A model generated the notes under the pieces. The model searched no databases and was not told where the DNA came from. It was given only the letters and a program-made list of their open reading frames with translations. A stretch of 64,000 nucleotides of DNA from Deltaproteobacteria bacterium (GTDB lineage: Bacteria; Bdellovibrionota_B; Oligoflexia; Oligoflexales; CAIYRB01). A program made the position numbers and the translations under genes. This document shows, in pieces, positions 17,498-27,197 of the stretch; the stretch's first letter is position 1, and every line of letters begins with the position of its first letter. The DNA lies in contig VGTI01000005.1 of the NCBI GenBank assembly GCA_016874735.1, positions 62,001 to 126,000 on the forward strand, in the 5' to 3' direction.

Positions 17498-18100
17498 ATG
17501 GACCATTCCATCGACGTTACAAAAAAAACCTATCGTGAAGTTCTCCTCAGACAGCGCGCGCTGATATCACGCAACGTAAGCGACCACGTAAGCCGCATGA
17601 TATGCCGCCATCTTGCTACCTGGTTGGTGGAGCAAAGAGTGACCACGGTTTTTCTCTACATGCCAGTCCGTGGGGAAATTGACCCCCTCCCCGTGACCAC
17701 CATGCTACCCAACCTTGAATACGCATTACCGGTGACATCTAGTGACGGGATGCATTTTTACCGATGGTCTGCCGGCGATCCTCTACGCATAGGTGCTTAC
17801 GGCATTCCAGAACCAATCCCAGATAGCCCGGCGCTAGTCCCAACAGCAGCAACGGCTATTCTCGTTCCGTCCCTAGCCGTGTCACACAATGGCGTACGGC
17901 TGGGCTATGGTGGCGGCTATTTCGATCGGTATCTCATGCGATCTGATGCCAAGGTCATTGCCGTGACTACCGACAACTTTCTTCTGCCCGAATTACCGGT
18001 GGAGCCCCATGATCAGCTCATGGGCTGGGTCGTCACAGAATCCGGTGTGCTCAAGTTGACGGAGTCAAAGCGTCCCTACCATCTCATCGAATCCGACTAG
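17498..18100 (+). CDS. fau: 5-formyltetrahydrofolate cyclo-ligase
   Basis: Converts 5-formyl-THF to 5,10-methenyl-THF with ATP, rescuing folate in one-carbon metabolism. The 200-aa length is normal. Signatures are the N-terminal KKTYREVLLRQRALI helix, FLYMPVRGEIDP and the ATP/substrate loop RLGYGGGYFDRYL. In many bacteria this gene follows ssrS (6S RNA) or zapA, but I could identify neither here. Its 3' end overlaps the convergent MerR-type regulator by 36 bp. Confidence 0.93.
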   Translation: MDHSIDVTKKTYREVLLRQRALISRNVSDHVSRMICRHLATWLVEQRVTTVFLYMPVRGEIDPLPVTTMLPNLEYALPVTSSDGMHFYRWSAGDPLRIGAYGIPEPIPDSPALVPTAATAILVPSLAVSHNGVRLGYGGGYFDRYLMRSDAKVIAVTTDNFLLPELPVEPHDQLMGWVVTESGVLKLTESKRPYHLIESD

Positions 18101-19024
18101 GGTACGGATGAATCTAAACTTATGCTTGAGCTTAGATTCCTTAAATTCGATCAAGGGACCACCCACCCAGATTTCACAAAAGGGTGGCAGTCTCTTGTCC
18201 AGCTCCTGCAAATATTCATGCTCGGTAATAGGCAAGGTCCCAGGAGGTAGCGACGTTGAGCCTATCACTATATGTCTGGCATTGAGTGCGATCACGGCCT
18301 CTGTCAGTGCCGGGACCGGCAAATTCGGACCGAGGAAGTAGTTGGTGACACCCCGTAAGGCACACAGCACGCTGGCTACTAAAATACCGATCTCGTGGAA
18401 ATTACCTTCCATCGTGGTCAGGGCAAAAGAATTATTCTCACCATCAGCTGAAGTTTCGCGACGAGGAATTTCTAGCAGCATAAATGACAAGTGCGCGCGC
18501 ACAATCGCGCTGAGTGCATGCTCGTGACCGATGGTGATCCGACCAGACAGTGTCATCCACCCTACCGCCTCCATAAGCGGCGTTACTAAATCTAAAACAA
18601 AACCGCGCGCGCCCATGAGATACCGTGACTCAGTCAGGGTGCCATGAATTTTAGCGAGATCAAACTGGAGGAGCGCTTCCTGAATCCGCTCCAGCTGCGT
18701 CGGCACGCGATTAGCTGCTGGATTTAGCGATGACTCCGCCTTCGGTGCGCCGTTACCAATATGGTCCAGCTCCAAATTATCGGCCAATAATTGCGCCAAT
18801 TCCTGATCCGAGAGGGTAGCAATGCGACCGATGGCGAATCCGCGCTCGACCAGCGCCGCGATATTACGCAGCCGCTCGACGTCCTCGCGCGAGTAGACCC
18901 GGCGACCATTATCGCCGCGACGCGGTGTGACGGCACCATAACGACGCTCCCAGGCCCTCAGGGTATGCTCGTTGAGCCCCGTTAGTCTCGTCATAGCCTT
19001 TACACTGAAACTATCACCACTCAT
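18065..19024 (-). CDS. CarH/LitR-type B12-binding MerR regulator
   Basis: Transcription factor of about 319 aa. Residues 1-70 are a MerR winged helix (LTGLNEHTLRAWERRYG, then GRRVYSREDVERLR). Residues about 90-180 resemble the helical cobalamin-binding bundle: the spacing of GWMTLSG and GHEHALS matches the Trp and Glu-His pair that cap B12 in CarH. The C-terminal Rossmann part carries NFHEIG, fitting the DxHxxG lower-ligand motif with Asp replaced by Asn. In CarH/LitR the adenosyl-B12 form represses and light releases it; carotenoid and photolyase genes, the usual targets, are not adjacent. Starts at 19033 (GTG) and 19024 (ATG) are both possible; neither has a clear ribosome site. Confidence 0.82.
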   Translation of the reverse strand: MSGDSFSVKAMTRLTGLNEHTLRAWERRYGAVTPRRGDNGRRVYSREDVERLRNIAALVERGFAIGRIATLSDQELAQLLADNLELDHIGNGAPKAESSLNPAANRVPTQLERIQEALLQFDLAKIHGTLTESRYLMGARGFVLDLVTPLMEAVGWMTLSGRITIGHEHALSAIVRAHLSFMLLEIPRRETSADGENNSFALTTMEGNFHEIGILVASVLCALRGVTNYFLGPNLPVPALTEAVIALNARHIVIGSTSLPPGTLPITEHEYLQELDKRLPPFCEIWVGGPLIEFKESKLKHKFRFIRTLVGFDEMVGTL

Positions 19025-19090
19025 GAAAGTCACTAAATGCTAGGGGGGATGATTGGCCGGACTCTGGTCAAGCACCAGACACCCACCTCT

Positions 19091-19118
19091 ATTATACAAA
19101 TCCTATACACTTTGTACC
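19091..19118 (-). promoter_or_regulatory. promoter/operator of the MerR-type gene
   Basis: On the minus strand a perfect TATAAT lies at 19091-19096. Overlapping it, TATACA occurs twice (19093-19098 and 19104-19109), exactly 11 bp apart, which is the repeat spacing reported for CarH operators. TACAAA/TTTGTA (19095-19100 and 19111-19116) also form inverted arms. Suggests autorepression. The rest of the 19025-19340 gap holds only this site, a weak sigma-28-like site and short frames without ribosome sites. Confidence 0.45.
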
Positions 19119-19244
19119 AGTTTTGGTGGCTCTTGCCGCTCCGACATCCGCCGAAAATCCATGACGACGGTACCCATCGGCTGCTTCAGGCCTCTCCCGA
19201 GCTTGATTCAAGTCAATGAAATAATGGAATTTTAAATTATTTTC

Positions 19245-19272
19245 TAAAGGTTTTCCAAATGATTGCCGAAGG
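19245..19272 (+). promoter_or_regulatory. weak sigma-28-like promoter
   Basis: TAAAGGTT, 12 bases, then GCCGAAGG: 12 of 16 matches to the FliA consensus with one extra spacer base. It lies about 70 bp upstream of the lipoprotein at 19341. The weakest member of the set. Confidence 0.3.
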
Positions 19273-19340
19273 CCCCGGAGTCGATTTTGTCGGCGGTACC
19301 GCTGCCGGCTCGTTAGACCCACTACCTAGAGGAGATTTAG

Positions 19341-20759
19341 ATGAGGCACGATTGGCAAAAACTTTCACGCGCTGCCGTGGCGGTGGTTACAGCTACTGGT
19401 TTGACGAGTTGCGGTGGACTTGTCCGCAAAGGGCCGCCCGCGGGCGGAAACGAAGTCGTCACCGCTCCTCCGAGGGCTTACTACGACCAGTTGTTTGCAG
19501 CAAAGTTGGGCTTACTTGACAGTGGCGCTGCGACGACAACCGCGACGTCCACGGGCGAAGTCCTTTGGCTGAACTTCGGGGGAGCCACTGTCGCCAAGGG
19601 AACGGCGAAGGGCGAGTCCTTTCAAGTCTGCGGGGACAAGGCACAAATTGCTGCGTCCACACTGACGACAGATAGCCAAGAGGTCATCGCAAGCACGGTG
19701 CAAAAATACTACACCGATGCCGGAGCTGATCTCAAAGTCACAGTGACTCAACCTACTAGCGGTGATTACACCACCGTCGTTGTCGGTGGCAGTTTAGCCG
19801 ACCTAGGCTGCTCGGACCCAAGCGGTTTGGGCGTGGCCCCACTCGATGTTGGTAACGCCAACCATAACGACATAGCTTTTGTTTTCACCCCGGCTGACAT
19901 CAGCGACAAGCAATTGGCCGTCAATATCGCCCACGTGTCAGCACACACTTATGGGCTGGCCACGATCACCGATCCAAATGATGTTATGGCCGAAAAGCCG
20001 CTGGATACGGCCAAGGGCTTCGGTGTAGGCAAACGCCTCGATAACGGTGCGGAGCAAAACGGGCTCATTATTCTTGCGGAAGCAACTGGCGTCCAAGTGA
20101 CTAAGCCAGGTGAAGCTGACGCCACCAAAGGCGACGATACGACGAACGCACCAGCACCAACATCGGTACCGGCACCTATGCCACTGCCACCTGTTGTGGC
20201 TCCCGGCAAAGGAACTGACTTGATTGTGGACGACATGATCAACAAGATGCCGCACAACCCCAAATCTGCGCGTCATATCATCCCTATGCTTCGCGGCCTG
20301 CTACCGTTTGCCTTTAGCCTCGACCTCAAAGCTGTCACCGAAATCTTCGATGCGACAGGCTTTGGTTCCGGCGCTAATAGCGACAAATCTGGCACAGGAC
20401 GCCGCTCGACGATCACTGTCAATGTCAAGGTAGACATTAGTCATGTGTGGAAACAAGGTGACGCCGTTGCGCAACCTGCTGACGAGCCCACCATCGCGAC
20501 TGAACCGGGTACGGGAACAACCGCGGCACCAACTGGTGATAAAGCCGCAGCACCCGCAGCGACCACCGAAGTTGCTAAAACTGATGTAGGCGCCAATGAG
20601 CCGCCGAAAAATCCAGCCGAAGCAGCGAAAGTGATCAACAGCATGCCGACCATCGTTAACGTGATTACGATCAACTTTAATGCGTCAGACAGCCAACGTT
20701 TGCTACCCCTTATGAAAATGGGATGCCTGAAAAAATACATGGCAGCCCGTGGTGAGTAG
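19341..20759 (+). CDS. lipoprotein with degenerate metzincin-like motif
   Basis: Lipid-anchored extracytoplasmic protein of 472 aa, unknown function. A signal ends in the lipobox LTSC, followed by a Gly-rich linker. Around residues 195-215 lies AHVSAHTYGLATITDPNDVM, laid out like the metzincin zinc site HExxHxxGxxH with its Met-turn, but the catalytic Glu is Val and the third His is lost; only two His remain. A Pro/Ala/Thr-rich linker follows, then a region repeated in kind (DDMINKMP near 295 and VINSMPTIVN near 435). AGAGGAG lies before the ATG. It is probably a binding protein derived from a peptidase fold. Monocistronic between a regulator and the clpB terminator. Confidence 0.75.
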   Translation: MRHDWQKLSRAAVAVVTATGLTSCGGLVRKGPPAGGNEVVTAPPRAYYDQLFAAKLGLLDSGAATTTATSTGEVLWLNFGGATVAKGTAKGESFQVCGDKAQIAASTLTTDSQEVIASTVQKYYTDAGADLKVTVTQPTSGDYTTVVVGGSLADLGCSDPSGLGVAPLDVGNANHNDIAFVFTPADISDKQLAVNIAHVSAHTYGLATITDPNDVMAEKPLDTAKGFGVGKRLDNGAEQNGLIILAEATGVQVTKPGEADATKGDDTTNAPAPTSVPAPMPLPPVVAPGKGTDLIVDDMINKMPHNPKSARHIIPMLRGLLPFAFSLDLKAVTEIFDATGFGSGANSDKSGTGRRSTITVNVKVDISHVWKQGDAVAQPADEPTIATEPGTGTTAAPTGDKAAAPAATTEVAKTDVGANEPPKNPAEAAKVINSMPTIVNVITINFNASDSQRLLPLMKMGCLKKYMAARGE

Positions 20760-20787
20760 AGGGACCTAATCTAAATTCTTTTGGAGG

Positions 20788-20835
20788 AAAAAAAGATGCC
20801 CAGTCTGAACACTTCAGACTGGGCATCGACCTTTT
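20788..20835. terminator. bidirectional intrinsic terminator
   Basis: A perfect 14-bp stem (GATGCCCAGTCTGA with its complement, 20795-20827) has a five-base loop. On the minus strand it is followed by seven T residues, and on the plus strand by CGACCTTTTTA. It serves both the convergent lipoprotein gene and clpB. Confidence 0.93.
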
Positions 20836-20840
20836 TAGCT

Positions 20841-23450
20841 TTAATGAGGCTGCTCGCAACTTAAGCTAAGTGCACCGTCCTTAACGTCGACAGTGACACG
20901 CGATCCGTCTTGAATGCTACCAGCGATGAGCTGTCTACCAAGGCGAGTTTCTAGCTCACGTTGTAGGTAGCGTTTAAGGGGACGAGCACCATAGACCGGA
21001 TCATAAGCGGCTTTGGCCACAAAGGCCTTGGCACCCTCTGTCATCTCAAGTTTGATTTGGCGATCAGCCAACCGTAGCCTCAGACTGTCGATCAAGAGAT
21101 CGACGATGTGCTCAACCTCAGACTGCGTTAGCGGCTTAAACAAAATGACGTCGTCAACACGGTTTAAAAACTCCGGCCTAAAATGCGCCTTCAACGCGCT
21201 TTCCACCGCCTTTTGCGCTTTGTCGGCAATCATGCCGTGTTTATCGATCCCGTCTAGCAGATACTGAGCACCGATATTACTGGTCATGATGATGATGGTA
21301 TTCTTAAAGTTAACCGTACGACCTTGGTTATCGGTCGCTCGACCATCATCCAGAATCTGCAGCAACACATTGAACACATCGGCATGAGCTTTCTCAATTT
21401 CGTCGAAGAGCACAACCGAGTATGGCTTGCGCCTCACAGCCTCTGTGAGTTGTCCGCCTTCCTCGTATCCTACGTAGCCCGGAGGAGCTCCGATCAGGCG
21501 AGAAACCGAGTGTTTCTCCATGTACTCCGACAAATCCAGTCTGACGACAGCGTCACGACTATCGAAAAGCGCCTCGGCTAACGCTTTAGCTAGTTCGGTC
21601 TTACCTACCCCGGTCGGTCCGAGAAAGATAAAGGAGCCGATCGGACGATTAGGATCTTTGATCCCAGACCTCGCCCTAATCACGGCATCAGCCACGTGCT
21701 GCACGGCCACATCCTGCCCTATCACGCGTTGATGGAGAAGCTTATCCAAATTGAGCAACTTGTCGCGCTCACCCTCGACCAGCTTAGTCATCGGAATGCC
21801 GGTCCATTGACTGACGATCGCAGCGATTTCGTCAGCCGTGACCTCCTCGCTGAGAAGGCTTTCTCCGCCAGTTTTTTCTGCGAGTTTTTTCTCCTCACGT
21901 TCAAGCTCTGCCGTCAGCTGAGGTAGCTTACCGTGGCGCAGCTCGGCCGCTCGGTCCAAGTTGTAATCACGCTCGGCGACCTGGATGAGGCGCTTGGCCT
22001 CCTCGACCTTTTCGCGAAGTTCGGACACTTTGTTAAGGTGCTGCTTCTCCGTCTGGTAGCGTGCCCGCATGACGTGAGCACTGCTGCGCGCGTCTTGCAA
22101 TTCTTTTTGCAGTTCCGCCAGACGCGTTTTACTAGCTGCATCCTTCTCTTTTTTAAGTGCAGCCTCCTCAATTTCAAGACGCATCACGCGACGCTGCGCC
22201 GTGTCTAGCTCAGCCGGCAGCGAGTCAATCTCCGTACGCAACTTAGCACATGCCTCGTCCACAAGGTCGATCGCCTTGTCGGGCAGGAATCGATCTGTGA
22301 TATAACGATGCGACAAAGTCGCAGCGGCTACGAGAGAGTTATCGGCAATTTTAACCCCGTGGTGCACCTCGAAGCGCTCTTTTAGACCACGCAGGATCGA
22401 TACCGTGTCCTCCACCGTCGGCTGATCCACCGTTACAGGTTGGAAACGCCGTTCAAGAGCGGCGTCCTTCTCAATGTATTGACGGTACTCGTCCAGAGTG
22501 GTGGCACCGATGCAGTGCAATTCGCCGCGCGCTAGCATGGGCTTTAGCATGTTGCCGGCGTCCATCGCACCTTCTGCCTTACCAGCACCGACGATCGTGT
22601 GGAGCTCGTCGATGAAGAGGATGGTCCGCCCCTCAGCCTGCTTCACCTCATTGAGCACAGCTTTGAGTCGCTCCTCAAATTCACCACGATATTTGGCACC
22701 AGCTACTAAAGAACCCATATCGAGAGCAAAGACGGTTTTGTCTTTGAGTCCCTCGGGTACGTCACCGCGCACAATTCTGTGCGCTAAACCCTCAACGATT
22801 GCCGTCTTGCCTACCCCTGGCTCACCGATGAGCACCGGGTTGTTTTTAGTTTTGCGGCTGAGAATGCGAATGACGCGCCTAATTTCTTCGTCGCGTCCAA
22901 TCACTGGGTCTAACTTGCCGTCACGGGCAGCTTGCACCAAATCACGACCATACCGCGTCAGAGCCTCGTAGGTGTCCTCAGGCGTAGCACTTTCCACTCG
23001 CTGGTTACCGCGCACGGCGGTGAGAGCCTGCAGAAATCCTTGCTTATTCAGGCCGTAGTTGGCCAAGAGTTGCCCAACCTTGCCTTTATCGTTGATCAAC
23101 TCGAGAAAGAGATGTTCCACCGATACGTAAGCATCTTTGAGGCGCTTTGCTTCTTTTTCGGCGCTGATAATGGCTTGCGACAGTTGCTGTGTCACGGTGA
23201 TCCGATCAGGACTGTAGCCAGACCCAGAAACACTAGGTTTTTGCGTCAGTAGCCTCTCAACATCGCGGACGACGTCCTTGGCATTGATGTCCATCTTTTC
23301 GAGTAACCGAGGAATCAACCCCTGCTCCTGCGTCACCAGAGCGTGCAACAGGTGCTCCGCGCTCACCTCGCCGTGTCCATGTTCGACGGCCTCGCGCTGC
23401 GCCGCTACGAGAGCTTCCTGGGATTTTTGTGTGAGTTTTTGCATATCCAT
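20841..23450 (-). CDS. clpB: disaggregase ClpB
   Basis: Hexameric AAA+ chaperone that solubilises protein aggregates with DnaK. Domain order: N-terminal double Clp repeat ([13 protein letters not shown] onward), first AAA module with Walker [10 protein letters not shown] and Walker [10 protein letters not shown], the middle coiled coil (about residues 400-520), second AAA module with GPTGVGKTE and [10 protein letters not shown], and the C-terminal small domain. The upstream ATG at 23483 would add 11 residues; the chosen ATG matches the family start MDMQKLTQ and has GGAG upstream. Length 869 aa. A heat-shock-like promoter lies about 80 bp upstream. Confidence 0.97.
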   Translation of the reverse strand: MDMQKLTQKSQEALVAAQREAVEHGHGEVSAEHLLHALVTQEQGLIPRLLEKMDINAKDVVRDVERLLTQKPSVSGSGYSPDRITVTQQLSQAIISAEKEAKRLKDAYVSVEHLFLELINDKGKVGQLLANYGLNKQGFLQALTAVRGNQRVESATPEDTYEALTRYGRDLVQAARDGKLDPVIGRDEEIRRVIRILSRKTKNNPVLIGEPGVGKTAIVEGLAHRIVRGDVPEGLKDKTVFALDMGSLVAGAKYRGEFEERLKAVLNEVKQAEGRTILFIDELHTIVGAGKAEGAMDAGNMLKPMLARGELHCIGATTLDEYRQYIEKDAALERRFQPVTVDQPTVEDTVSILRGLKERFEVHHGVKIADNSLVAAATLSHRYITDRFLPDKAIDLVDEACAKLRTEIDSLPAELDTAQRRVMRLEIEEAALKKEKDAASKTRLAELQKELQDARSSAHVMRARYQTEKQHLNKVSELREKVEEAKRLIQVAERDYNLDRAAELRHGKLPQLTAELEREEKKLAEKTGGESLLSEEVTADEIAAIVSQWTGIPMTKLVEGERDKLLNLDKLLHQRVIGQDVAVQHVADAVIRARSGIKDPNRPIGSFIFLGPTGVGKTELAKALAEALFDSRDAVVRLDLSEYMEKHSVSRLIGAPPGYVGYEEGGQLTEAVRRKPYSVVLFDEIEKAHADVFNVLLQILDDGRATDNQGRTVNFKNTIIIMTSNIGAQYLLDGIDKHGMIADKAQKAVESALKAHFRPEFLNRVDDVILFKPLTQSEVEHIVDLLIDSLRLRLADRQIKLEMTEGAKAFVAKAAYDPVYGARPLKRYLQRELETRLGRQLIAGSIQDGSRVTVDVKDGALSLSCEQPH

Positions 23451-23532
23451 AAGAATCGTGTCTCCAATCTTTGTGGGGGCCATGCGGGCATGCTCGGAGC
23501 CAAGCTCTGAAACATAGATCCCGTCACTTCAA

Positions 23533-23560
23533 AGGTGGAGTCCCTAAGAGCAATGTCAAG
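23533..23560 (-). promoter_or_regulatory. sigma-32-like heat-shock promoter of clpB
   Basis: On the minus strand CTTGACA, 13 bases, then CTCCACCT resembles the RpoH consensus CTTGAAA-N13-15-CCCCATNT. It lies about 80 bp before the clpB ATG, where a heat-shock promoter is expected. A sigma-70 reading of the same TTGACA has no good -10. Confidence 0.45.
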
Positions 23561-23606
23561 GCACACCGCCTTAACTGACGGCCCAGCCAAATCCCACTGC
23601 TATGGC

Positions 23607-24707
23607 CTAAGATCTCAGAAGTTTTTGATAAACATCGAGGTTGCCGGCAATCATCGCACCGACAGAAAATTCCGCGTCGATGTGAGCACGCCCAGCCGCA
23701 TTAAGACGCTTCCTTAAATCGTGTTCGTGCAGGAGCCGCGTCAAATTTAGGGCAAGTCCATCGGCATCGCCATCGGCGCTGAGTAGGCCCGTCACCTCCG
23801 GCATGATCACCTCGGGGATGCCACCGACCGCCGTAGCGGCGACGGCTAAACCAGCTGCCAATCCATCGAGCAGGATCGTGCCCAGTCCCTCAAAGTGAGA
23901 AGGCACCGCCAGAATGTCCAAGGCCCGGAGGAAAGTCGGAACTTCCTTAATAAAGCCGAGGAAAGTGACGTGATGCGCCAGTCCTAGGGTCTGCCTTTGG
24001 CACTCCAAGTCGCTCATAAGGGGGCCATCGCCCGCGATGAAAACATGAAAATTTTCGCCCTGCCGCTTCAGGATCGCCGCAGCATCGAGTAAGACCTCGT
24101 AACCTTTTTGATCGGTGAGCGCTGAGGCGTTGCCAATCAGCATGGTACCAAAGTCGAGACCGAAGCTCTGTGTTAGCTCACGCCGCGCCTGGACCGCGTC
24201 TATATGTTCGTAAATTGCCGGGTCTATGGCGCTGCGCACAACTTCCAGACGGGCCGCGGGCACTCCGTATTGGGTGAGCACGTTGGCTATGGCATGAGAG
24301 ATCGCCACATAGCGATCCACCTTAGGAGACAGATACTTACGCCGATTGAGCAGGCCACGGTGCGGCGCATAGTCGACGCGCCGATGGACAACCAGACGCG
24401 TCCCTGGGCAAAAGTGCCGCAGCAGCAAACCCATGGCGTGCCCGTTAGATGTATGGGCATCGATGATATCGATTTTCTTAGACTTACAGTAGTTGGCTAG
24501 CTGTCTGGCGGCGAATAGATCAAAGCCACCGCGCATTGGCAGCACGATCTGCTGGGCTAGCCCCCGCAGGCGCTCTATGGCGAGGCTGCCAGGGCGCAAA
24601 GCCACATGGTTCTCGAGATCGGTGCCTTTTAGCCCGTTGAGCAAGAGTCGCAGTTGGTTTTCACCGCCGCGCCAAGTAAGCTCGGTATCGATATGGAGGA
24701 TACGCAT
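23607..24707 (-). CDS. GT4-family glycosyltransferase
   Basis: Retaining GT-B glycosyltransferase of 366 aa, likely building a cell-surface glycan; donor and acceptor are unknown. The N-terminal half opens with MRILHIDTELTWRGGENQL and contains the glycine-rich loop region. The C-terminal half has GNASALTDQKGYEVLLDAA, FIAGDGPL and VPSHFEGLGTILLDGLA. The donor-site motif reads E-x7-D rather than the common E-x7-E. It is divergent from hemL and convergent with nothing; no other glycan genes surround it. Confidence 0.85.
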   Translation of the reverse strand: MRILHIDTELTWRGGENQLRLLLNGLKGTDLENHVALRPGSLAIERLRGLAQQIVLPMRGGFDLFAARQLANYCKSKKIDIIDAHTSNGHAMGLLLRHFCPGTRLVVHRRVDYAPHRGLLNRRKYLSPKVDRYVAISHAIANVLTQYGVPAARLEVVRSAIDPAIYEHIDAVQARRELTQSFGLDFGTMLIGNASALTDQKGYEVLLDAAAILKRQGENFHVFIAGDGPLMSDLECQRQTLGLAHHVTFLGFIKEVPTFLRALDILAVPSHFEGLGTILLDGLAAGLAVAATAVGGIPEVIMPEVTGLLSADGDADGLALNLTRLLHEHDLRKRLNAAGRAHIDAEFSVGAMIAGNLDVYQKLLRS

Positions 24708-24830
24708 CAGTCGACCTCGCCCCCCCCTCTCTAGGCTAGCTGGTCATTTTGTAGGTGCGGGTGGGGCAAAAAAAAATTATCGTCGCCCCTCCAGGCTATA
24801 TGTTTTGACGCAAGATGATAAGGAATTCTG

Positions 24831-26114
24831 ATGTACTGCGAAAAATCCCGGCAGGCCATGCGCGCTGCTCGTGGTGTGATTCCTGGTGGTGTCAACTCAC
24901 CCGTGAGGGCGTTTGGATCCGTCGGCGGTGATGCCCTGTTCATTGACCGCGCCCAGGGCGCTTACATTTATGATATCGATGGCAACAAATACATTGACTA
25001 CGTCGGCAGCTGGGGACCGGCTATAGCCGGTCATGCGCATCCCGAGGTGGTTGAGACTTTAAGCCAGGTCATGCGACGCGGACTTAGTTTTGGTGCGCCG
25101 ACGGAGGGCGAGACTAAGCTGGCCACGACGATTCGTGACATCTATCCCTCGATGGAGCGGGTACGTTTGGTCTCCAGCGGCACTGAGGCCTGCATGGCAG
25201 CGCTGCGGGTGGCACGGGCTTTCACACGGCGCGATAAGATTCTCAAGTTTACAGGGTGTTATCATGGCCATGCCGACATGCTCCTCGTGAAAGCCGGATC
25301 CGGCGCCCTGACTCTAGGACTGCCTGATAGCCCCGGAGTTACCGCGGCTGCGACACAAAATACCCTAGTAGCGACTTATAACGACCTGGACGAAGTTAAG
25401 TCAGTGTTCGCTGCGAACCGGGGCGAAATCGCTGTCGTCATTCTGGAACCAATCGTTGGCAACGCTGGCTTCATCAGGCCGGAGCCAGGATTCCTGGAAG
25501 GTCTACGCGAGCTTTGCACCGCGGCAGGTACACTGTTGCTCTTTGACGAGGTGATGACAGGTTGCCGCGTGTCTATAGGCGGGATGCAAGGTCTCACCAA
25601 CATCGTCCCTGACCTGACGACGCTTGGTAAGGTGATCGGCGGTGGGCTACCTCTAGCCGCCTATGGTGGCCGCGCATCGATTATGGCTATGGTGGCACCT
25701 GAGGGGCCCGTTTACCAAGCAGGAACGCTGTCGGGTAATCCTCTAGCCGTAGCCAGCGGCCTAAAGACTCTCGAGATTATTAGACGGCCAGGAGCCTTTT
25801 CCGCCCTGGCGACCCGTACGGCCAAGCTAGTGTCAGGACTCAAAGCCACCATGGGTCGTCGCGGCGTGCCGTTCACGGCCGATAGTGAGGGTGGGATGTT
25901 TGGCTTCTTCTTCCATCCTGGACCGGTCACGTCACTGGAGCAGGCCAAGGAAGGTGATACCATTCGTTTTAAGAAATTCTTCCACGCCATGCTACAGCGC
26001 GGGATTTATTTTGCGCCTTCAGCCTTTGAGGCAGGTTTTGTCTCGATGGCCCATAGTGATGCCGACATCACTCGTACGATCGAATGCGCTGAGGAAGCGA
26101 TCAAGGAGTGTTAA
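24831..26114 (+). CDS. hemL: glutamate-1-semialdehyde 2,1-aminomutase
   Basis: PLP enzyme making 5-aminolevulinate from glutamate-1-semialdehyde in the C5 pathway of tetrapyrrole synthesis. The class III aminotransferase layout is clear: [13 protein letters not shown], the [15 protein letters not shown] phosphate-binding region, [12 protein letters not shown], and the PLP lysine in [18 protein letters not shown]. Length 427 aa, standard. AAGGAATT precedes the ATG. It is followed after one base by mqnA, linking heme supply to quinone synthesis in one transcript. Confidence 0.96.
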   Translation: MYCEKSRQAMRAARGVIPGGVNSPVRAFGSVGGDALFIDRAQGAYIYDIDGNKYIDYVGSWGPAIAGHAHPEVVETLSQVMRRGLSFGAPTEGETKLATTIRDIYPSMERVRLVSSGTEACMAALRVARAFTRRDKILKFTGCYHGHADMLLVKAGSGALTLGLPDSPGVTAAATQNTLVATYNDLDEVKSVFAANRGEIAVVILEPIVGNAGFIRPEPGFLEGLRELCTAAGTLLLFDEVMTGCRVSIGGMQGLTNIVPDLTTLGKVIGGGLPLAAYGGRASIMAMVAPEGPVYQAGTLSGNPLAVASGLKTLEIIRRPGAFSALATRTAKLVSGLKATMGRRGVPFTADSEGGMFGFFFHPGPVTSLEQAKEGDTIRFKKFFHAMLQRGIYFAPSAFEAGFVSMAHSDADITRTIECAEEAIKEC

Positions 26115-26115
26115 T

Positions 26116-27144
26116 TTGTTAGGTCAATCCGGTAAGGCGCAAGCCTCGTCGCCTCTTCGTCTAGGTTGGATTCCTTATTGGAACCTATTACCACTAAGGC
26201 AAGAGCTTGAGCGTTTATTGGGACCCGAACTAGAGTTCCACCGTGGTCATCCAGCGCAAGTCAACAAGTGGCTAGCCGAGGCCAAGATTCAGTTAGCTCC
26301 TAGCTCCAGCGTTTGCTTGGTTAAAAACAGCGCCATGGAAGTGGCGGTGCCTGTCGGGATCGCTTCGCTAGGACCAGTGCTCAGTGTCTATCTTGGTCTC
26401 CATCAGGACGATGGTGAGTTGACTGAACTACTTCATCGTCGGCAAGCGCTCCTAAGAAAAATCTTTAAGATCGCGCTTCAAAGGTACGAAGGCGATGTGC
26501 GCAGTGCCGCCAACTACATATTTACCGCTGCTGACGCGTTACCCCCTGTGCCCACTGAGAAAGTGCCCGTGCTTTCGGTAACACCAGCTTCGGCCACTAG
26601 CACTCAGCTGGCACGCATCCTCTACCGGCTATGGTTTGGTGAGGCGAATTACGAGCAACGCGCTGGTTCCAGTAGCGGCCTAAGTGCCGTAGTCAGCACC
26701 ATGCGTCCCATCGATTTGCTGATCGGTGACGAGGCTTTGGTCAAACGTCCTGCTTATCGCAGCGTGATTGATCTGAGCGAAATCTGGCGCGACCTCACTG
26801 ATTTGCCTTTTGTGTTTGCCGTGTGGCAATGCTCGAAACGCCCACTTAGCACGCAGTGGCGACAAAAAATCATTGAGGCCGCCGAGTTGGCTCAAGCGCG
26901 GATGCACGTAGAGCCTAGTCATTACTTTCCAGATCCCATGGTCGTCGATATGCACGGTAGTGCCATTGACCTCGCCGCTTATTGGCGCGGCATTCAGTAT
27001 CGCCTTGGGCCATCCCATTTTCGCGGTTTAGCGCTATTCCTCGCACTAACACGCGCTATGCAGCCTAGTGCGATTGACGATCAGGCCGTGGTCAAGATGA
27101 TGCGTTGGGAGTCCTACGGTCAGATGACAATGCCCTCAAACTAA
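26116..27144 (+). CDS. mqnA: chorismate dehydratase MqnA (futalosine pathway)
   Basis: Periplasmic-binding-fold enzyme that makes 3-enolpyruvoylbenzoate from chorismate, first step of the futalosine route to menaquinone. Family motifs: LGWIPYWNLLPL at the N-terminus, APSSSVC (substrate Ser region), LLIGDEAL, and DLSEIWRDLTDLPFVFAVW. A longer open frame runs back into hemL, but a TTG one base after the hemL stop has AAGGAG exactly seven bases upstream, so the protein is 342 aa. That is longer than the roughly 280 aa I recall for MqnA, because of a C-terminal extension. MqnD is a relative, but the DEAL and DLPFVFA sequences favour MqnA. Confidence 0.85.
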   Translation: MLGQSGKAQASSPLRLGWIPYWNLLPLRQELERLLGPELEFHRGHPAQVNKWLAEAKIQLAPSSSVCLVKNSAMEVAVPVGIASLGPVLSVYLGLHQDDGELTELLHRRQALLRKIFKIALQRYEGDVRSAANYIFTAADALPPVPTEKVPVLSVTPASATSTQLARILYRLWFGEANYEQRAGSSSGLSAVVSTMRPIDLLIGDEALVKRPAYRSVIDLSEIWRDLTDLPFVFAVWQCSKRPLSTQWRQKIIEAAELAQARMHVEPSHYFPDPMVVDMHGSAIDLAAYWRGIQYRLGPSHFRGLALFLALTRAMQPSAIDDQAVVKMMRWESYGQMTMPSN

Positions 27145-27146
27145 AA

Positions 27147-27172
27147 GGGCCTGAGACAAGAGTCTTAGGCCC
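27147..27172. terminator. hairpin between convergent genes
   Basis: An 11-bp stem GGGCCTGAGAC/GTCTTAGGCCC (one G-T pair) with a four-base loop begins two bases after the mqnA stop. On the minus strand it is followed by TTTTAGTTTG, so it works best as terminator of the leftward gene at 27198; no T-run follows on the plus strand. Confidence 0.7.
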
Positions 27173-27197
27173 ACGAAGCTACTACCTCAGCCGACAG

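Noticed and set aside
24745-24800. GGGGC/GCCCC arms around an A9 tract upstream of hemL
   Set aside because: The loop is 17 bases and the A-tract is inside it, so it does not form a terminator on either strand; left as simple sequence.
25885-26115. Upstream extension of mqnA into hemL
   Set aside because: The frame is open by chance; a TTG at 26116 with an ideal AAGGAG explains the start and the family N-terminus.
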